64,000 nt of DNA, taken from Gremmenia infestans. Taxonomy: Eukaryota; Ascomycota; Leotiomycetes; Helotiales; Hamatocanthoscyphaceae. The notes beneath the pieces were generated by a model. The model had not been told where the DNA came from. It saw only the letters and a program-made list of their open reading frames with translations, and did no database searches. A program made the position numbers and the translations under genes. The stretch is from positions 434,001 through 498,000 of the forward strand of contig JAFEVB010000032.1 in the NCBI GenBank assembly GCA_032629725.1. Direction: 5' to 3'. This document shows, in pieces, positions 1 to 11,002 of the stretch. Within the stretch, counting starts at the first letter, position 1, and every line of letters begins with the position of its first letter.

Positions 1-146
1 GTAGCCTTTTCCCATTGCAAGTCTTGCTCGGACTGGAAATCTGGTGGCACCTCTATACTCTCGATGACAGATGCATCTTCTGATCTGACCTCGATATCAA
101 AGAGACCTTCATCCCGGCTCTCCAAGCACTCCTTTTGAAGCTTTTT
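1..146 (-). CDS. Partial exon of an unidentified acidic protein, runs off the left edge
   Basis: Read on the minus strand, this stretch is open for 48 codons to the window edge, while the overlapping frame I checked has a stop. The translation is acidic and Glu/Asp/Ser-rich, for example DIEVRSEDASVIESIEVPP. Just upstream of position 146 lies CAG preceded by a stop in the same frame, which looks like an intron acceptor, so this would be an internal exon. I do not recognise the family. The 5' part may lie in the 147-318 gap shared with the divergent kinase gene, but no convincing start was found there. Confidence 0.35.
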
Positions 147-318
147 CTGTTGTCATGCAATACAATGCAATGTCAAGCAGAGGAGTTTCTTATCGAGCGA
201 TAAGAATTTTGATGTCACTTTGAACCGAAGCCGAAGCTTCCCCGTATTCCATTCCCTTCCCTCTCACCCTCCACTTCAATCAACCTCTTACAATCTCCGG
301 GTAATTTAACAGCGCAAT

Positions 319-1718
319 ATGGAAGAACAAGTAAACAGACTAGTCGAGAAGACCTGGGGTAATTCATTATATCCCCGTTTATGGCGAGTTCAAGATCAAA
401 AAACTGACTACCCAGTCCAGCGAAATTCCAAAAGGTGCCCCAATCTGAACGTCTCTTAATAGCTATCTCTGGTATTCCTGGCTCTGGTACTTTGCCCTTC
501 TGATTTCCCTTATTATTTATAGTTTGGATGCTGATATTAAGCCAAGGCAAAACAAGCCTCGCAACAACAGTTACCTCACGTCTCAATGCCCTCCATGGCA
601 AGGAAACCCCCATAGCAGCCTATATCCCCATGGATGGCTACCACTACTCCCGCGCCCACCTCTCCTCTATGCCCGATCCAGAAAATGCCCATGCGCGTCG
701 TGGAGCTGCCTTCACCTTGTAGGTCCATCCACTCGAGCATCAACGCCCTTCATCTAGCTTCTTGTCTGCACGCGCACGGCCATTGTTTCTTCATCTGAAA
801 GCGTCTTGACGTACAATTTTGCCATCCCAGACTGATTCTAATTTGGCACTATCGACCAGTTCTTTCTTCTCACTCTTGAAGCAAGTTTTGAAAAGCTAAT
901 TTCAATTGTCTGCAGTGATGGGCCCGCTTTTCTTGCTCTTGCCAAAAACATCCGTCAGCCGCTTTCTCCATCCACGAAAACGTTATACGCGCCATCTTTT
1001 GACCATGCAAAGAAAGATCCTGTTGAGAATGAGATTGAAATTGTACCGTCGAGTAGAATTGTTGTGTTTGAGGGAAACTATCTGAGCCTGGGAAAAGAAG
1101 AGTGGAAGGAGGCCGCGGAGGTAATGGATGAGTTGGTGTGTATGATTTCATGATTTCGCTGTTCCCCTTGTGTCCTGGAGCTCTCCTTCACCACCGGCCT
1201 GAAAAGCGAGACTGCAAAAGCTGCCTGTTATTGACCTTCGATAACTACCCGGACGCTTCAGTGACCCTGTTCTTTGCAGGGAGGCTTCCTTCTTGAGCGC
1301 CCTGCCGGCGATGGGATCTTTTGCTACTTCCAAAATGGAATACTGACTCCTGGATACAGTGGTTTGTGGAAGTGGACTTTGATACTGCGGGCAAGAGACT
1401 GGTGCCAAGGCATCTCAAGGCTGGCATTGCCCCGAATGAGGAGGAGGCTTGGAAGAGTAAGTCAATTTCTTGGAGGTCGATCTTCCTTCAGTTGTCTCAG
1501 GACTAGATTCCCCTCCAGTTGTGTGTTGGGATCTAGAGTATATCACTCTCGAACTAAGCTCTCAAAACCCGCACTTGACTCGTAGGCAATGCTGATGTCA
1601 AAGTTTAGGAGTGCGAGAGAACGATTTAGTCAATGGACTGGAGATCGTGGAGTCAAGGTTGAAAGTCGATGAGCTGATTATCAGTACGGAGGACGGGAGA
1701 TGGGCCCCGAAGGATTGA
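319..1718 (+). CDS. P-loop kinase of the phosphoribulokinase/uridine kinase-like family (Yfh7-like)
   Basis: Six exons (319-358, 421-486, 547-718, 916-1135, 1360-1456, 1609-1718) give a 234-aa protein. The Walker A motif GIPGSGKTS is split by intron 2, followed by a substrate-loop region MDGYHYSR and later the lid-type sequence RHLKAGIAPNEEEAWKR. The C-terminal ENDLVNG...DGRWAPKD is typical of small fungal ATP-dependent kinases related to yeast Yfh7 and of S. pombe proteins annotated as uridine kinases. By family it should phosphorylate a small metabolite in the cytosol, but the substrate is not established. Introns 3 and 4 (197 and 224 nt) are long for this window. The start is the first in-frame ATG of exon 1. 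All junctions are GT..AG. Confidence 0.82.
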
Positions 1719-3529
1719 ATCTTCAACCTTGAAACGGAAAGGAATGCATATGGCATAAACGACAAGAAATAATTGCGGGGGACTTGGTTCTTCACGTTCG
1801 TGGCCTCTCGTTTATTGAGTGGTTTGTGCTTGTCAAATACCCTTTCCGGCTCTGAAAGTTCAGAATCTTCTAATAAATCTAGATAGTCTATTTGAGTAGT
1901 TCTCCCGTTATTAAATTTTTTTCTTTTTTAATGCGTGTGCTTTTACCGCGTAAGCGCCTGACATTTTACGAGTATGGGAAAGGGAAGTGCTCTCGGGCCG
2001 AACCCTTGGCGGGATTTCTGCAGGATCAGTGGTAACACACCACGGATTTACTCACATCTACTGGTTGAAAGATCAATAGTTTTTATGTTCTGCAAACAAA
2101 TGAATTGAGCTTTCGATCAGGGGAGAGGGGAGGAGGGGAAGTACCCTATTTGGTAAGTGCCGAATCTCGAAACAGGATTTCGGATAACATCCATGTGCAA
2201 GAGTTAAGAGGATCCATCAAGCTGCAAGCAATCGCTGGATCTGGCAATTTTGGTTCTTGGTAAATTATGTACATGGTTTCAAATTCAGCGCTTCCCTAAA
2301 AGAATCAGAACGGAGATTTACCCTAAAAGTTTAGTGACAAGGATATTCCCCGATGTATGTGTAGGGTTCATCTTTACGATGCGTAAAATTTATCCATGTC
2401 TCAACCAATCAGACAGAATCCTGCCAATATTCATGGAGATAATGTTTTGAAACGGAAATATCCCATGTACATCGTTTCAAGACCCAAATTGACACTTGGT
2501 AGGGAAAGACTGCGCCTACAATCTCACATATCAAGAACATGCCACAAGAAGGGTCAGTAAGAGGATTCGCAGACTTTGAATCCATCACACTTTAAATTTG
2601 CTCCCATACGTAAAAATGCGTTCGTCTCGATTCTGCACTCTTTTCGTTTTATCAGTCAACTGTCAGCAAGGCTATATGAGTTCATACTGGGCCCCACCCT
2701 TAGGAATCTGCGAAACATCGTGGCGTAGCCAAGCTTTGACTAGACCGTTTGATACAGTAGATCGGATGACTTGCTTGAACATGCGGGTCTATGTACGTAC
2801 CGAAAGTGACGTTGCCGAGTTTGTGGATATCAGAGTTATCTTGGTATGTTTCTGTTAATGTTTCAGCAACTTCACCAACTTTCTACAATGAAAAGAGCAG
2901 GCCAGAAATAGATATGCCAGGTACAACCTGCAACACTAAGCGGCGCGTATGTAATTAAAATCCAGTTTCTTGGAGTATTGGGATCGTATTCTGATGTGCG
3001 AATCCGAGGTCTCTCCTAATGAATTGATTGGACGAGCAAGGTGTATACTGCTCGGATCAAATCAGTTGAACCCGAAGAGGGAGGTAAGATACTTTTGCGC
3101 CGCACGGGATTCGTTTCAGGCCTTTTACCCCAGTCTTGAAAATCGCTTAATTGATCGACACCATCCGCAAGACTAACTGTCCTGGCATGTTCAAATCGCA
3201 CCGATTTTCAAAAAGCCAGAAGGATCGTGAGATTTGAGGAGCAAGAGGAGAGACAGATTTTCGGTACAACTCGCGGGAGATTGGCGAGTGGAGGATGTAT
3301 CAGAGTAGAGGAGAACGAATGAGAAAGATAAATAAGACATGTATAGTCCTCCATGTTCAGAATTCAACCCTCTCTTTCCACCTTTGCTGAGCATTATTTT
3401 CATCTCTACTTGCAACTCTCGTTTTTGCATCTTTACTACACATTCTTTTATCTCCATTGAAACCCTCATTTTTGTAACCTTGTTAAACATTCTTTACATC
3501 TCCATTCAGTCATTTTCAAGTTGCACATC
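1719..3529. other. Intergenic region, 1.8 kb, with imperfect tandem repeat near its right end
   Basis: No ORF here has a plausible protein. Short open frames around 2250-2450 and 2598-2858 lack recognisable domains or splice context. An AATAAA at about 1872-1877 could serve the kinase gene. The last 140 nt carry an imperfect repeat of about 48 nt, listed separately, in what is probably the 5' leader of the secreted protein gene. Confidence 0.6.
3391..3515 (+). repeat. Imperfect tandem repeat, about 48 nt unit, 2.5 copies, in a 5' leader
   Basis: Three successive stretches begin near 3392, 3441 and 3488 with CATTNTTTT-like sequence. Each continues with ATCTCYAYT and then an (A/T)CTC(G/A)TTTTTG-type segment. 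Spacing is 49 and 47 nt. The copies have diverged and the third is truncated just before the start codon of the secreted protein at 3530. Confidence 0.5.
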
Positions 3530-4549
3530 ATGCATACTAGCTTTCTTCACATCTTGGCTCTCGCCGCCGCGGTCATCGCTGCTCCCGCTGCTCCATCTGT
3601 TCCATCTGTTCCATCTGTTCCTTTTGGGCCACCTGGTGGCTTCACTGGGCCTGCTACTGGTGTCTCTACTCGACCTTTCCAGACCCCTACTGCACGAACT
3701 TCAGCGCCACCTAAAAGTATTACCAAAACAAACACCCTCACTACTATCCCGGCTTCTTCCAAAGCTTCTTCCGTCGCTACTGCGTCAGGGAGTAGCCCTT
3801 CGACGGCGGTCTTCTCCATTATCAATAAACTAGGCAGTCCGGTCTCTACTTCATACATCGCAAACCAGACACCCATCAGCGGTCCTGGCAAAGCTGGCGT
3901 CTTGCAGAACAACGAAACGGCTGTCTTGACGGTAGCGCTGAACTGGTCCGGAAACATTGCTATGAGTGAGGGAACACCTTCTGGTGATGACAGTCTCTTC
4001 GAGGCAACTTTTGCTCCCAACGGCCTCGATGTCGACGTCAGCTATGTGTACATAACCCCTCACCCTCGATCCCTATGCTACACACTTACTAACATGCGGT
4101 CTCAGGAACGGCTTCTCAGTCCCCATCACCTGCTCATGCAAAGCCACCAAAGAAGTCCTCACAGGCTGCAACATCGATCTCTTCAGTTACAAATACACAA
4201 GCGGCACCACTTACGATTGCCCAGTAAGTACTCCCACCTACTAGCCTTATAACCAAGTCAGTCCAGGACTGACAATAAACAGTGTAAAGAGACAGCCAAA
4301 GCGTGCCCCAATCCCATCCGCCCTAGCTTCGCCTTCGACCTTACCCCCGATGCATTCTTCCAGCCCTGCGAATCTGCCGCTTATACATGGGCTCACGATG
4401 ACCTGGCCAACACTCAAGGCGAATGCGAGAGCAATGTTATCGAGTGCTGTATTGGCACTGATGAATGTCCCAAAAACCCTGCTATTCCGAAAGCCGTGGC
4501 TGCGCCTAGAGTTGGCTCGGTGATTAGCAATCCTTCTTGCCATAAGTGA
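3530..4549 (+). CDS. Secreted thaumatin-like protein (fungal antigenic thaumatin-like type)
   Basis: Exons 3530-4047, 4106-4223 and 4283-4549 encode 300 aa. Residues 1-18 form a signal peptide (hydrophobic LHILALAAAVIAAPA). A Pro/Ser/Thr-rich linker with a PSV triple repeat follows, to about residue 95. The C-terminal domain begins VFSIINKLGSPVSTSY and has a VDVSYVNGFSVPITC segment and about eleven cysteines (CSCKATKEV, GCNI, YDCPCKETAKAC, ESNVIECCIGTDEC). This resembles the thaumatin fold signature, where a DVSxVDGF segment precedes disulfide-linked loops. It should be exported to the wall or medium, perhaps as a glucan-binding or host-facing protein. The ATG at 3530 is preferred because it leads directly into the signal peptide. 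Intron 1 has a good CTTACTAAC branch site. Confidence 0.72.
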
Positions 4550-5031
4550 GCAAGCAGCGTCAGGATAACGCTGTATACTCTTCGTGTTCTTCTGTTTCTT
4601 GTTACTGTGCTGTCGGACTGGGGTTATTTCGAAAGGAATCATTGCATGGATAAAGGCCGGCGCTTATTTCCTGTTTTTCCACTTCAATTCTGTGTGTACA
4701 TTTGATATATTTATGTAGATTATCGCAAATTATTTTCAGGACTCGGCGTTTAAGGGCTAGGAGTTTGGGTGAAGTTATTGGGGAATTGACCTTGGGGGTT
4801 TGGAAGGGAAAGTGAGCTCTTGAGCGCTTTGTAGGTTGAACCATATGAATGTAGCAATACCACAAGATGACTATATTCCCTGATCGCCTGACTCCTGTTG
4901 ATGCCTACTCTATCCGTTCCCTTATGAACGTTACATATATACAACCACTAGTGTACCTGTCTTGCAATGTCCAGCATGAAAACGACCCACAGCGACATAG
5001 AACCGAGAATGCAGATTCCCACTTAAGATGC
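4550..5031. other. Convergent intergenic spacer
   Basis: This holds the 3' regions of the thaumatin-like gene (+) and the GPI-like gene (-). I see no further gene, repeat or RNA structure. Confidence 0.6.
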
Positions 5032-5679
5032 CTATAGCGAGAACAAGCACACTTGAACCACAAGAGAAGCCACAACGACCTTCAAGATCCCCGTCCGTCT
5101 GAGAATCGGTGCAGCAGCAGACCGCGTCGGACTCGCACTCGGCGCCGGCGTCGAAGTCTCCAAACTCACAGCAGAAGCAGATCTCGTGACCACCACAGTA
5201 CTCTGCACAACCCCACCACCAGTACTCGAACCCATCCCCGTCATCGTAGCGCTGGCAGCACCACTGATATAAGTACTCCCATCCCATGTCTGAGACTTGG
5301 AATCCGTACACCCAACGACCTCATTCCAAGCCGTACACTCGTTCGGCGCCAGCCCGTCAGCTTCCGTGCAGACAATACTGCCGAAAAAACTGCTATCGCT
5401 TGCGAGGCAGTTAGTGAAGTTCTCGTGCACGGCGCTGTCTTGGTCGCTATAATAGGGGGAGAGCAGGATGGCACAGTAGGCGAGACATGTTGTTGGCCAA
5501 GAGGCTGAGAGCGGTCCTGTCTCGGGCGCGGGCGATGTGATGTTTGTGATGGGGCCTTGGCAGCATTTCTGGAGCAGCGTGACGCTGTTGAAGGGGTTGA
5601 TCCCGCATATGTAAGTCTTGTTGATGCTGTGTGGCAATTGGTTGCCGATGCCGAAAGAGGGGGAACAAGAGTCGCTCAT
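5032..5679 (-). CDS. Cys-rich protein with Ser/Thr-rich tail and GPI-anchor-like C-terminus, function unknown
   Basis: A single exon encodes 215 aa. The first 120 residues hold about ten cysteines (ICGINPF, KCCQGPI, TTCLAYCAILL, NCLAS, IVCTEAD, NECTAWNEVVGC) and several N-glycosylation sites. A low-complexity Ser/Thr/Ala stretch follows. The last 20 residues (KVVVASLVVQVCLFSL) are hydrophobic and end at the stop, as in a GPI-anchor signal. Oddly, the N-terminus MSDSCSPSFGIG has no signal peptide, and no in-frame upstream exon with one is obvious. I do not recognise a named family. Many ascomycetes carry such cysteine-rich surface proteins. It could be a truncated member or a model with a missed first exon. 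Confidence 0.55.
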   Translation of the reverse strand: MSDSCSPSFGIGNQLPHSINKTYICGINPFNSVTLLQKCCQGPITNITSPAPETGPLSASWPTTCLAYCAILLSPYYSDQDSAVHENFTNCLASDSSFFGSIVCTEADGLAPNECTAWNEVVGCTDSKSQTWDGSTYISGAASATMTGMGSSTGGGVVQSTVVVTRSASAVSLETSTPAPSASPTRSAAAPILRRTGILKVVVASLVVQVCLFSL

Positions 5680-5943
5680 GCCTGTCGTTGTGTTTCAGCT
5701 GAATAATAGGGTTTTCTTTGGTAAGGATGGGCATTTTTCTGGGATTTAATTCAAGGAAATATGGACTTTCGTTGTAATCCGGGAACTACGGTTAGACTTG
5801 TACACCGTTACTTACTAGCCAGCAATTGCCAAGGACTCAGGGGCTAGGCGAAACTAAGCGAAGGGGAAAAGAAACTCCGCGCCGGCTGAAAGTTGTTGTG
5901 TTGTTGAAAGTGTCCAGAACTCGACTTATTGGATCGATGCACC

Positions 5944-7754
5944 ATGAGTTCAACGACAGAGCCTTCAAAAGAAGCACCGGTCTCGAATGTGTCTTCTTCA
6001 TCTGCGGGGGGAGGAGCAACCATACTGATAGCACTGCAAGTCGGTTCCCGAGCCCTAACGTTCATCGTTAACCAAATCCTCCTCCGCTATCTATCCCCCG
6101 AACTCCTCGGAATCTCAACACAGCTAGAAGTCTACTCAATTTCAGTCTTGTTTTTCGCTAGAGAAAGTCTGCGTGTAGCTATTCAGAGGCAAACGGATGA
6201 ACCTGGAAATGGCAAAGACAAAGGCAAGAAGGACGAAAAGGTGCCAGACGGTCACGTGGATGGACGGACAGCAGCTGGAAAGACACAGGCAATTGTGAAC
6301 CTAGCTCATCTTTCCATCTACCTTGGGGTTGTCTTTGCCGTCATACTGGCATGGCTATATCTCAGATACACCGACCCTATTGTTCTGCAAACGCCGTATT
6401 TCCAGGGAGCGTTCAAGCTGTATAGCATTGCTGCGGTCTGGGAACTGTTGGCGGAGCCGTGCTTTGTTGTCGTGCAGCATAAATCTCTGATCAAGATTCG
6501 TGGGAGGGCCGAGGCTGTTGCGACGGTGCTAAGATGTCTCATGACTTGCGGGTCTGCTATATGGGCTTCGCGAAATGGAGTTGATATTGGGCTCCTGCCG
6601 TTTGCGCTGGGGCAGGCTATGTATGCTGTGTCGTTGGCGCTGGTATATTATGCTAGTGTGTGGGGTGTATCTTCAGCTGGCGGCTTCAACTTGGTTTTGA
6701 CGCCTATATTTTGCGAGTTCGTTATTTCTGAGAGTCATTTGAGAGCAGGGATGGGAGCTAATATATATACAGCGACAAAGCGGCTTACATCCTGTCGTAC
6801 TTCTCCAGGCCTCTCTTGATTCTCGGAACCAGTCTTTTTGTACAGTCCATAGTCAAGCATGTCCTCACCCAAGGGGATACCTTCCTCATCACCGCTCTCG
6901 CCACACCCGTATCCCAGGGCATCTACGCACTCGCAAACAACTACGGTGGTCTTCTCGCCCGTCTAATCCTCCAACCAATCGAGGAAAGCAGCCGCAACAA
7001 GTTCGGTAAATTACTATCCACAGTCGATGGCGCTCCCTCCAAGACAAAGATCAAAGAGGCTCGGAAAGACCTGCTCATGCTTCTACGCTCTTATGCTCTG
7101 CTCTCCATATGTGTACTGTCTGTTGGCCCGACGGTCGCGCCGCTCCTCCTCAAGATCGTTGCCGGCTCAAGATGGACGACCTCCGGAGCAGGAGACGTGC
7201 TGGCTACCTACTGCTACTACATCCCGCTCCTAGCATTCAACGGCCTGACTGAAGCTTTCGTCTCCTCCGTCGCGACGGAATCAGAAGTCAACCGACAGTC
7301 AATATGGATGCTCGCATTCTCCGCGGGCTTCGCCGGCTCAGCTTTCCTATTTCTACGAGTGTTGGAGATGGGAGCTAAAGGACTTGTTTGGGCGAATGTC
7401 CTCAATATGTCTTTCCGGGTTATCTGGAGCACGGCTTTCATAGCCAGCTATTTGAAACGCCATGGCAGCACGTTCTCACTCGGCGAAATAGTACCTGCGC
7501 CTCTCACCATCGCAACAGGATGCGGGACATACGCCGTACTGCGCCAAACAGCCACGACCTTCAACGGCGGCTTCACGGATCTCATAAAAAGTGGAGGCGT
7601 AGCAGCGGTATTTTTAGTCATTCTGTAAGTCTTTTATTTCTCGTCTCGTCTAAATAAAAACTCTAGCTAATCCAACCAATGCAGTGCCTTCAGCGAACGC
7701 GCGTACCTTCTTCAATGCTGGAACTTTATGAAAGGACAGGGGAAACGGGACTAG
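5944..7754 (+). CDS. rft1: Rft1-family membrane protein for dolichol-linked oligosaccharide (N-glycosylation)
   Basis: Exons 5944-6716, 6773-7624 and 7685-7754 give 564 aa, the usual Rft1 length. Rft1 is an ER multispanning protein needed for translocation of Man5GlcNAc2-PP-dolichol to the lumen; whether it is itself the flippase is debated. Diagnostic stretches are LQVGSRALTFIVNQILLRYLSPELLG near the N-terminus, the FARESLRVAIQRQ segment, and SIVKHVLTQGDTFLI after intron 1. Many hydrophobic helices are visible. The ATG at 5944 sits in a good context (ACCATGA); an in-frame ATG at 5929 would add five residues. Intron 1 uses GTTCGT, slightly off consensus, but restores the frame into DKAAYILSYFS. 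The stop is only 26 nt from the stop of the opposing dbp3. Confidence 0.9.
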
Positions 7755-7780
7755 TGTACTTTTACTAAGGATCTAATGAT

Positions 7781-9654
7781 CTAATCAAACACAATCTTTT
7801 TCGCTGCTTTGGCTTCGCCGCCAGTGTCTTTGTAGAATGCGCCGTAGGCGCTGTGTTCCTTCTTCTTGACCGTTGTGCCGAACTTCAGCAGTTCGTCTGG
7901 GACGTTTTGGTTAGCTGCTTTGAGGACGTTGATTAAACTAAAAACCTTGGTTAGTATTTGAAGCTTGAGATTGGGGATGATGAGACGTACGCTCCGCTTT
8001 GCGCCTTATCATGTTCAGTGAAAAGCGTGATGGCCAAGCCCTCCTTGCCAGCTCTTCCAGTTCGCCCAATACGATGCACGTAATCTTCAACAGTGAGAGG
8101 GAAAGTACAATTGATGACGAGCTTCACAGCAGGGATATCAAGACCTCTTGCTGCGACATCCGTGGCCACCAAAATTGGCGTCTCGCCCTTCTTGAAAGCA
8201 TCCAAACTTCTCGTTCTCTGCTCTTGACTGAGATCTCCGTGGATTCCTGCAACTCGGAATCCCTTTTGCCGGATGAAACCCTCGACTCTCGTTGCTTCCT
8301 TCTTGTAGAGTGCAAAGACTAGAATACGATCATCTTTTTGAGCACCGCTTTGGTATTGCTTGAGCAGCTGTAGAAGCCTGTACTCCTTGTTTCTAGGATC
8401 AACCACTTCGACTTCCTGCTTGATGCGGGTGTTCGCACGAAGGTCACCGGTTGGATTGTCTCCAATAGCAATCTTCAACGGAGTCTTCATAAACGTCGAA
8501 GCAAGTTCTCTCACAGACTCGGGCCATGTAGCTGTAAACATCAGGGTCTGTCGCTCAGTAGCGGTCGTGTTGATGATCTTCCGAATTTCCTCTTCGAACC
8601 CTTTGTCCAGCATCCTGTCTGCCTCATCGAGCACAACATACTTGGCTCTGCTCAAGTCCGCGCAGCCTTCGTTGATCAAATCGTTCAAGCGGCCGGGTGT
8701 AGCCACCACAATGTCTGCTGTTTTGAGAGATCTGCGCTGCTCATCTTTTGGAACACCTCCGTAGACACAGACTGCTTGGAGCCCGGAGACCTTGGCCAAC
8801 AGCATGATCTGCTCATAACTCTGCATAGCCAGCTCTCTCGTAGGCGACACAATCACAGCCCTAGCTCCCTTGTTCCTCTGCTTCGCCGGAAGTGACAAGA
8901 TGTGACGAACACAAGGCACAGCAAATGCCATCGTCTTACCAGAACCTGTCTCTGCAACACCAATTACATCTCTACCGGCTAGCAGGTAAGGCCATGCAGC
9001 CGCCTGAATCGGTGTCGGAGCCTTGAAGCTCTTGAAAGGTGCTCGCTGAGCCGGGTCGCTGATGGGTAGGTAATCGAAGTTGAGTATGGGCCGGAATGTA
9101 GGGGTAGGAGATTGGGGATCCGAGATAGATATGAAGTTGTCTGCGAGGAACTTGTCGACTTCGGCTTGAGAAAGGGCTGTCAATGCGCTGTCTTCAGTGT
9201 AAGCATCGCCGAAAGCCTGCACAGGTTTTATTCCATTCGCAGGCTCTGTAGATACAACAGGAGCTACAACTGTAGTCTCCGCTTTGGAGCTCTTCTCAGC
9301 CTTCTTCAATGCCTTCAATTTGGCCTTCTCGGCCTTTTTCGCAGCTTTGGCATCCGCCTTGTCATCTGAATTTTCTTCTTCAGGTTTCAATTCCTCGGGT
9401 GCACTTTCGGGCTGAGCAGCTTCTGCCTCTGGTTCTCCTTCTGCTTCTGCCTTCTTCAATTTCTTTAGACGCTTCTTTTCTTTCCGCTCGGCTTTTGCTT
9501 CTCGGTCGTCACTTGAGGTATCCTTGCCCGCGTCGTCAACGGCCTTCTTCGTCTTCTTGGTCTTGTCGCTCTTCTGCTTTTTTGGGGCATGAGTGGTTTC
9601 TTCTGTATTCTCCTCATTGGGAAGCCCCGCGACATCTAATGTACGTTTGGCCAT
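7781..9654 (-). CDS. dbp3: ATP-dependent RNA helicase DBP3 (DEAD box, ribosome biogenesis)
   Basis: Two exons (7991-9654 and 7781-7937) encode 606 aa. The first 180 residues are Lys/Glu-rich, typical of a nucleolar tail. The helicase core has AETGSGKT (motif I), PTRELAMQ (Ia), TPGRL (Ib), DEADRML (II), TATW (III), VATDVAARGLDIP (V) and HRIGRTGRAG (VI). TATW instead of SAT and the C-terminal INVLKAANQNVPDEL are typical of the Dbp2/Dbp3 group, and the basic N-tail favours Dbp3. It acts in pre-60S rRNA processing. An in-frame extension upstream of 9654 exists, but MAKRTLDVAG in the context CCATGGC is the natural start. Confidence 0.92.
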
Positions 9655-10340
9655 GGTCGAATCTGGTGCTGGAGCAGATGATCCAGGTGGGCTGTCTCTG
9701 GAAAATACGATAAAAAATATTTCCAACCGATAAGAGCAGCCTAAGTTCACCCGACAATCTACCGACAACTTATAAAAATTATATGCTTTTAAGGCTCTTG
9801 GTTTGTTATACAGAGCTTTAAAAAAGCTGGCTATCTTTCAATTATTAATTCTTATCATGTGCATAGTTTTATCTTTAAAAAGCCGCTATATGAAGAAGTA
9901 TAATAAAGAAATTGCAAAGTCGTCGTTGTTAGTGGCCTTGGGTGGAAAAGACCGTAGAACACCGTAGGAGTTATTACTTCTTTAGTCATGCCCTCGCCAT
10001 CCTTGAGTCTCTATACGCCCAGTTCAGGGCTTTCATATGCTTAGGATCATTCATTTGCAAAGAATCATTGACAATTATGCATGCTGATAAACTCGATAAA
10101 ATGGTATCAATCTTTTGTTTTTTTCATTCAAGTGGCGAAGCTTGTGTACAATTGGAAACACCAATACGCAGAACGATCGTAAGCGTTACAAATTCATCCG
10201 CTGCCCTCGTCATTTTCACTTAGTGAGTGATATCAACCGATGATTCCCTTGAAAGAGATATGCCTTCATCGTTCCTGTTCTCAGGCTGATTCTCCAAAGA
10301 GACCGATCTCCTATGACCCCAAACGCCTTTCAGAAAACCC
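9655..10340. other. Intergenic region with an AT-rich patch
   Basis: Positions 9765-9915 are strongly AT-rich with AGCTTTAAAAAAGCT-like short inverted sequence, unlike the coding flanks. This could be a decayed repeat or simply promoter DNA of dbp3. A 93-codon plus-strand frame at 9942-10223 has no recognisable domain. Confidence 0.5.
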
Positions 10341-11002
10341 TCAAGCAGTCGCAGTTTGAGGGCTTGTGGGCTCCATTACAGTCTCGACGTCAATCTTTGG
10401 CATGCTCGCGCCAGTTCCTCCAAGATCCGTCGACCGAGCACTCGGGTTCTTGGTATAGTAATTTGATATAGCGGACTTGATGGCATCTTCGGCGAGCATA
10501 GAGCAATGGACTTCGAGATAATTAGCTACTTGAAAGTCTTATGAATTCAAAAGGACAACTACTCACGCTTTACAGGAGGCAGACATAATTCCTTCGCAAT
10601 CTCTGTATTGCGGATTCGGCCGGCCTCTTCCAAAGTCATACCCCGAACCAGCTCCGTCAAATATGAAGATGAGGCAATAGCAGAACCGCAGCCAAATGTC
10701 TTGAATTTGACATCAGAAATGGTATTGTTGTTTGGGTCGACGCGGATCTGTAGCTTCATAACGTCGCCGCAAGCTGGCGCACCAACAAGACCAGTGCCAA
10801 CATCGGTGTCGGCCTTCGGCATGCTTCCAACATTGCGCGGCCGGGAGTAGTGGTCAAGGACCTTCTCATGATATGACCGTCGGCCAGATACTGCGATCGA
10901 TGCTGAGATTTGAGAGGTTGTAGGTCTGGTGGCGGATCGCGCTGAAGCCGATAACGCTCTTCCAGCGGCGCGGGGAGCGTTAGTTAGAACTTTTCTGAAC
11001 AT
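10341..11002 (-). CDS. isu1: Mitochondrial iron-sulfur cluster assembly scaffold ISU1 (IscU)
   Basis: Exons 10567-11002 and 10341-10510 encode 201 aa. The first 40 residues are an Arg/Ser/Ala-rich presequence without acidic residues, followed by RRSYHEKVLDHYSRPRNVGS, the classical IscU start. The three cluster-ligating cysteines are visible: Cys78 in GAPACGD, Cys105 in TFGCGSA and Cys148 in LHCSMLAEDAI, with Asp80 after the first. The LPPVK motif at 141-145, recognised by the mitochondrial Hsp70/Jac1 system, lies directly before the intron. The protein receives sulfur from Nfs1 and iron to build [2Fe-2S] clusters. The C-terminal extension after NYYTKN is fungal-specific and about 30 residues long. 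Confidence 0.96.

Noticed and set aside
3547..4020. 157-codon minus-strand ORF
   Set aside because: Antisense of the Ser/Thr/Pro-rich part of the thaumatin-like gene; low-complexity sequences often leave the opposite strand open.
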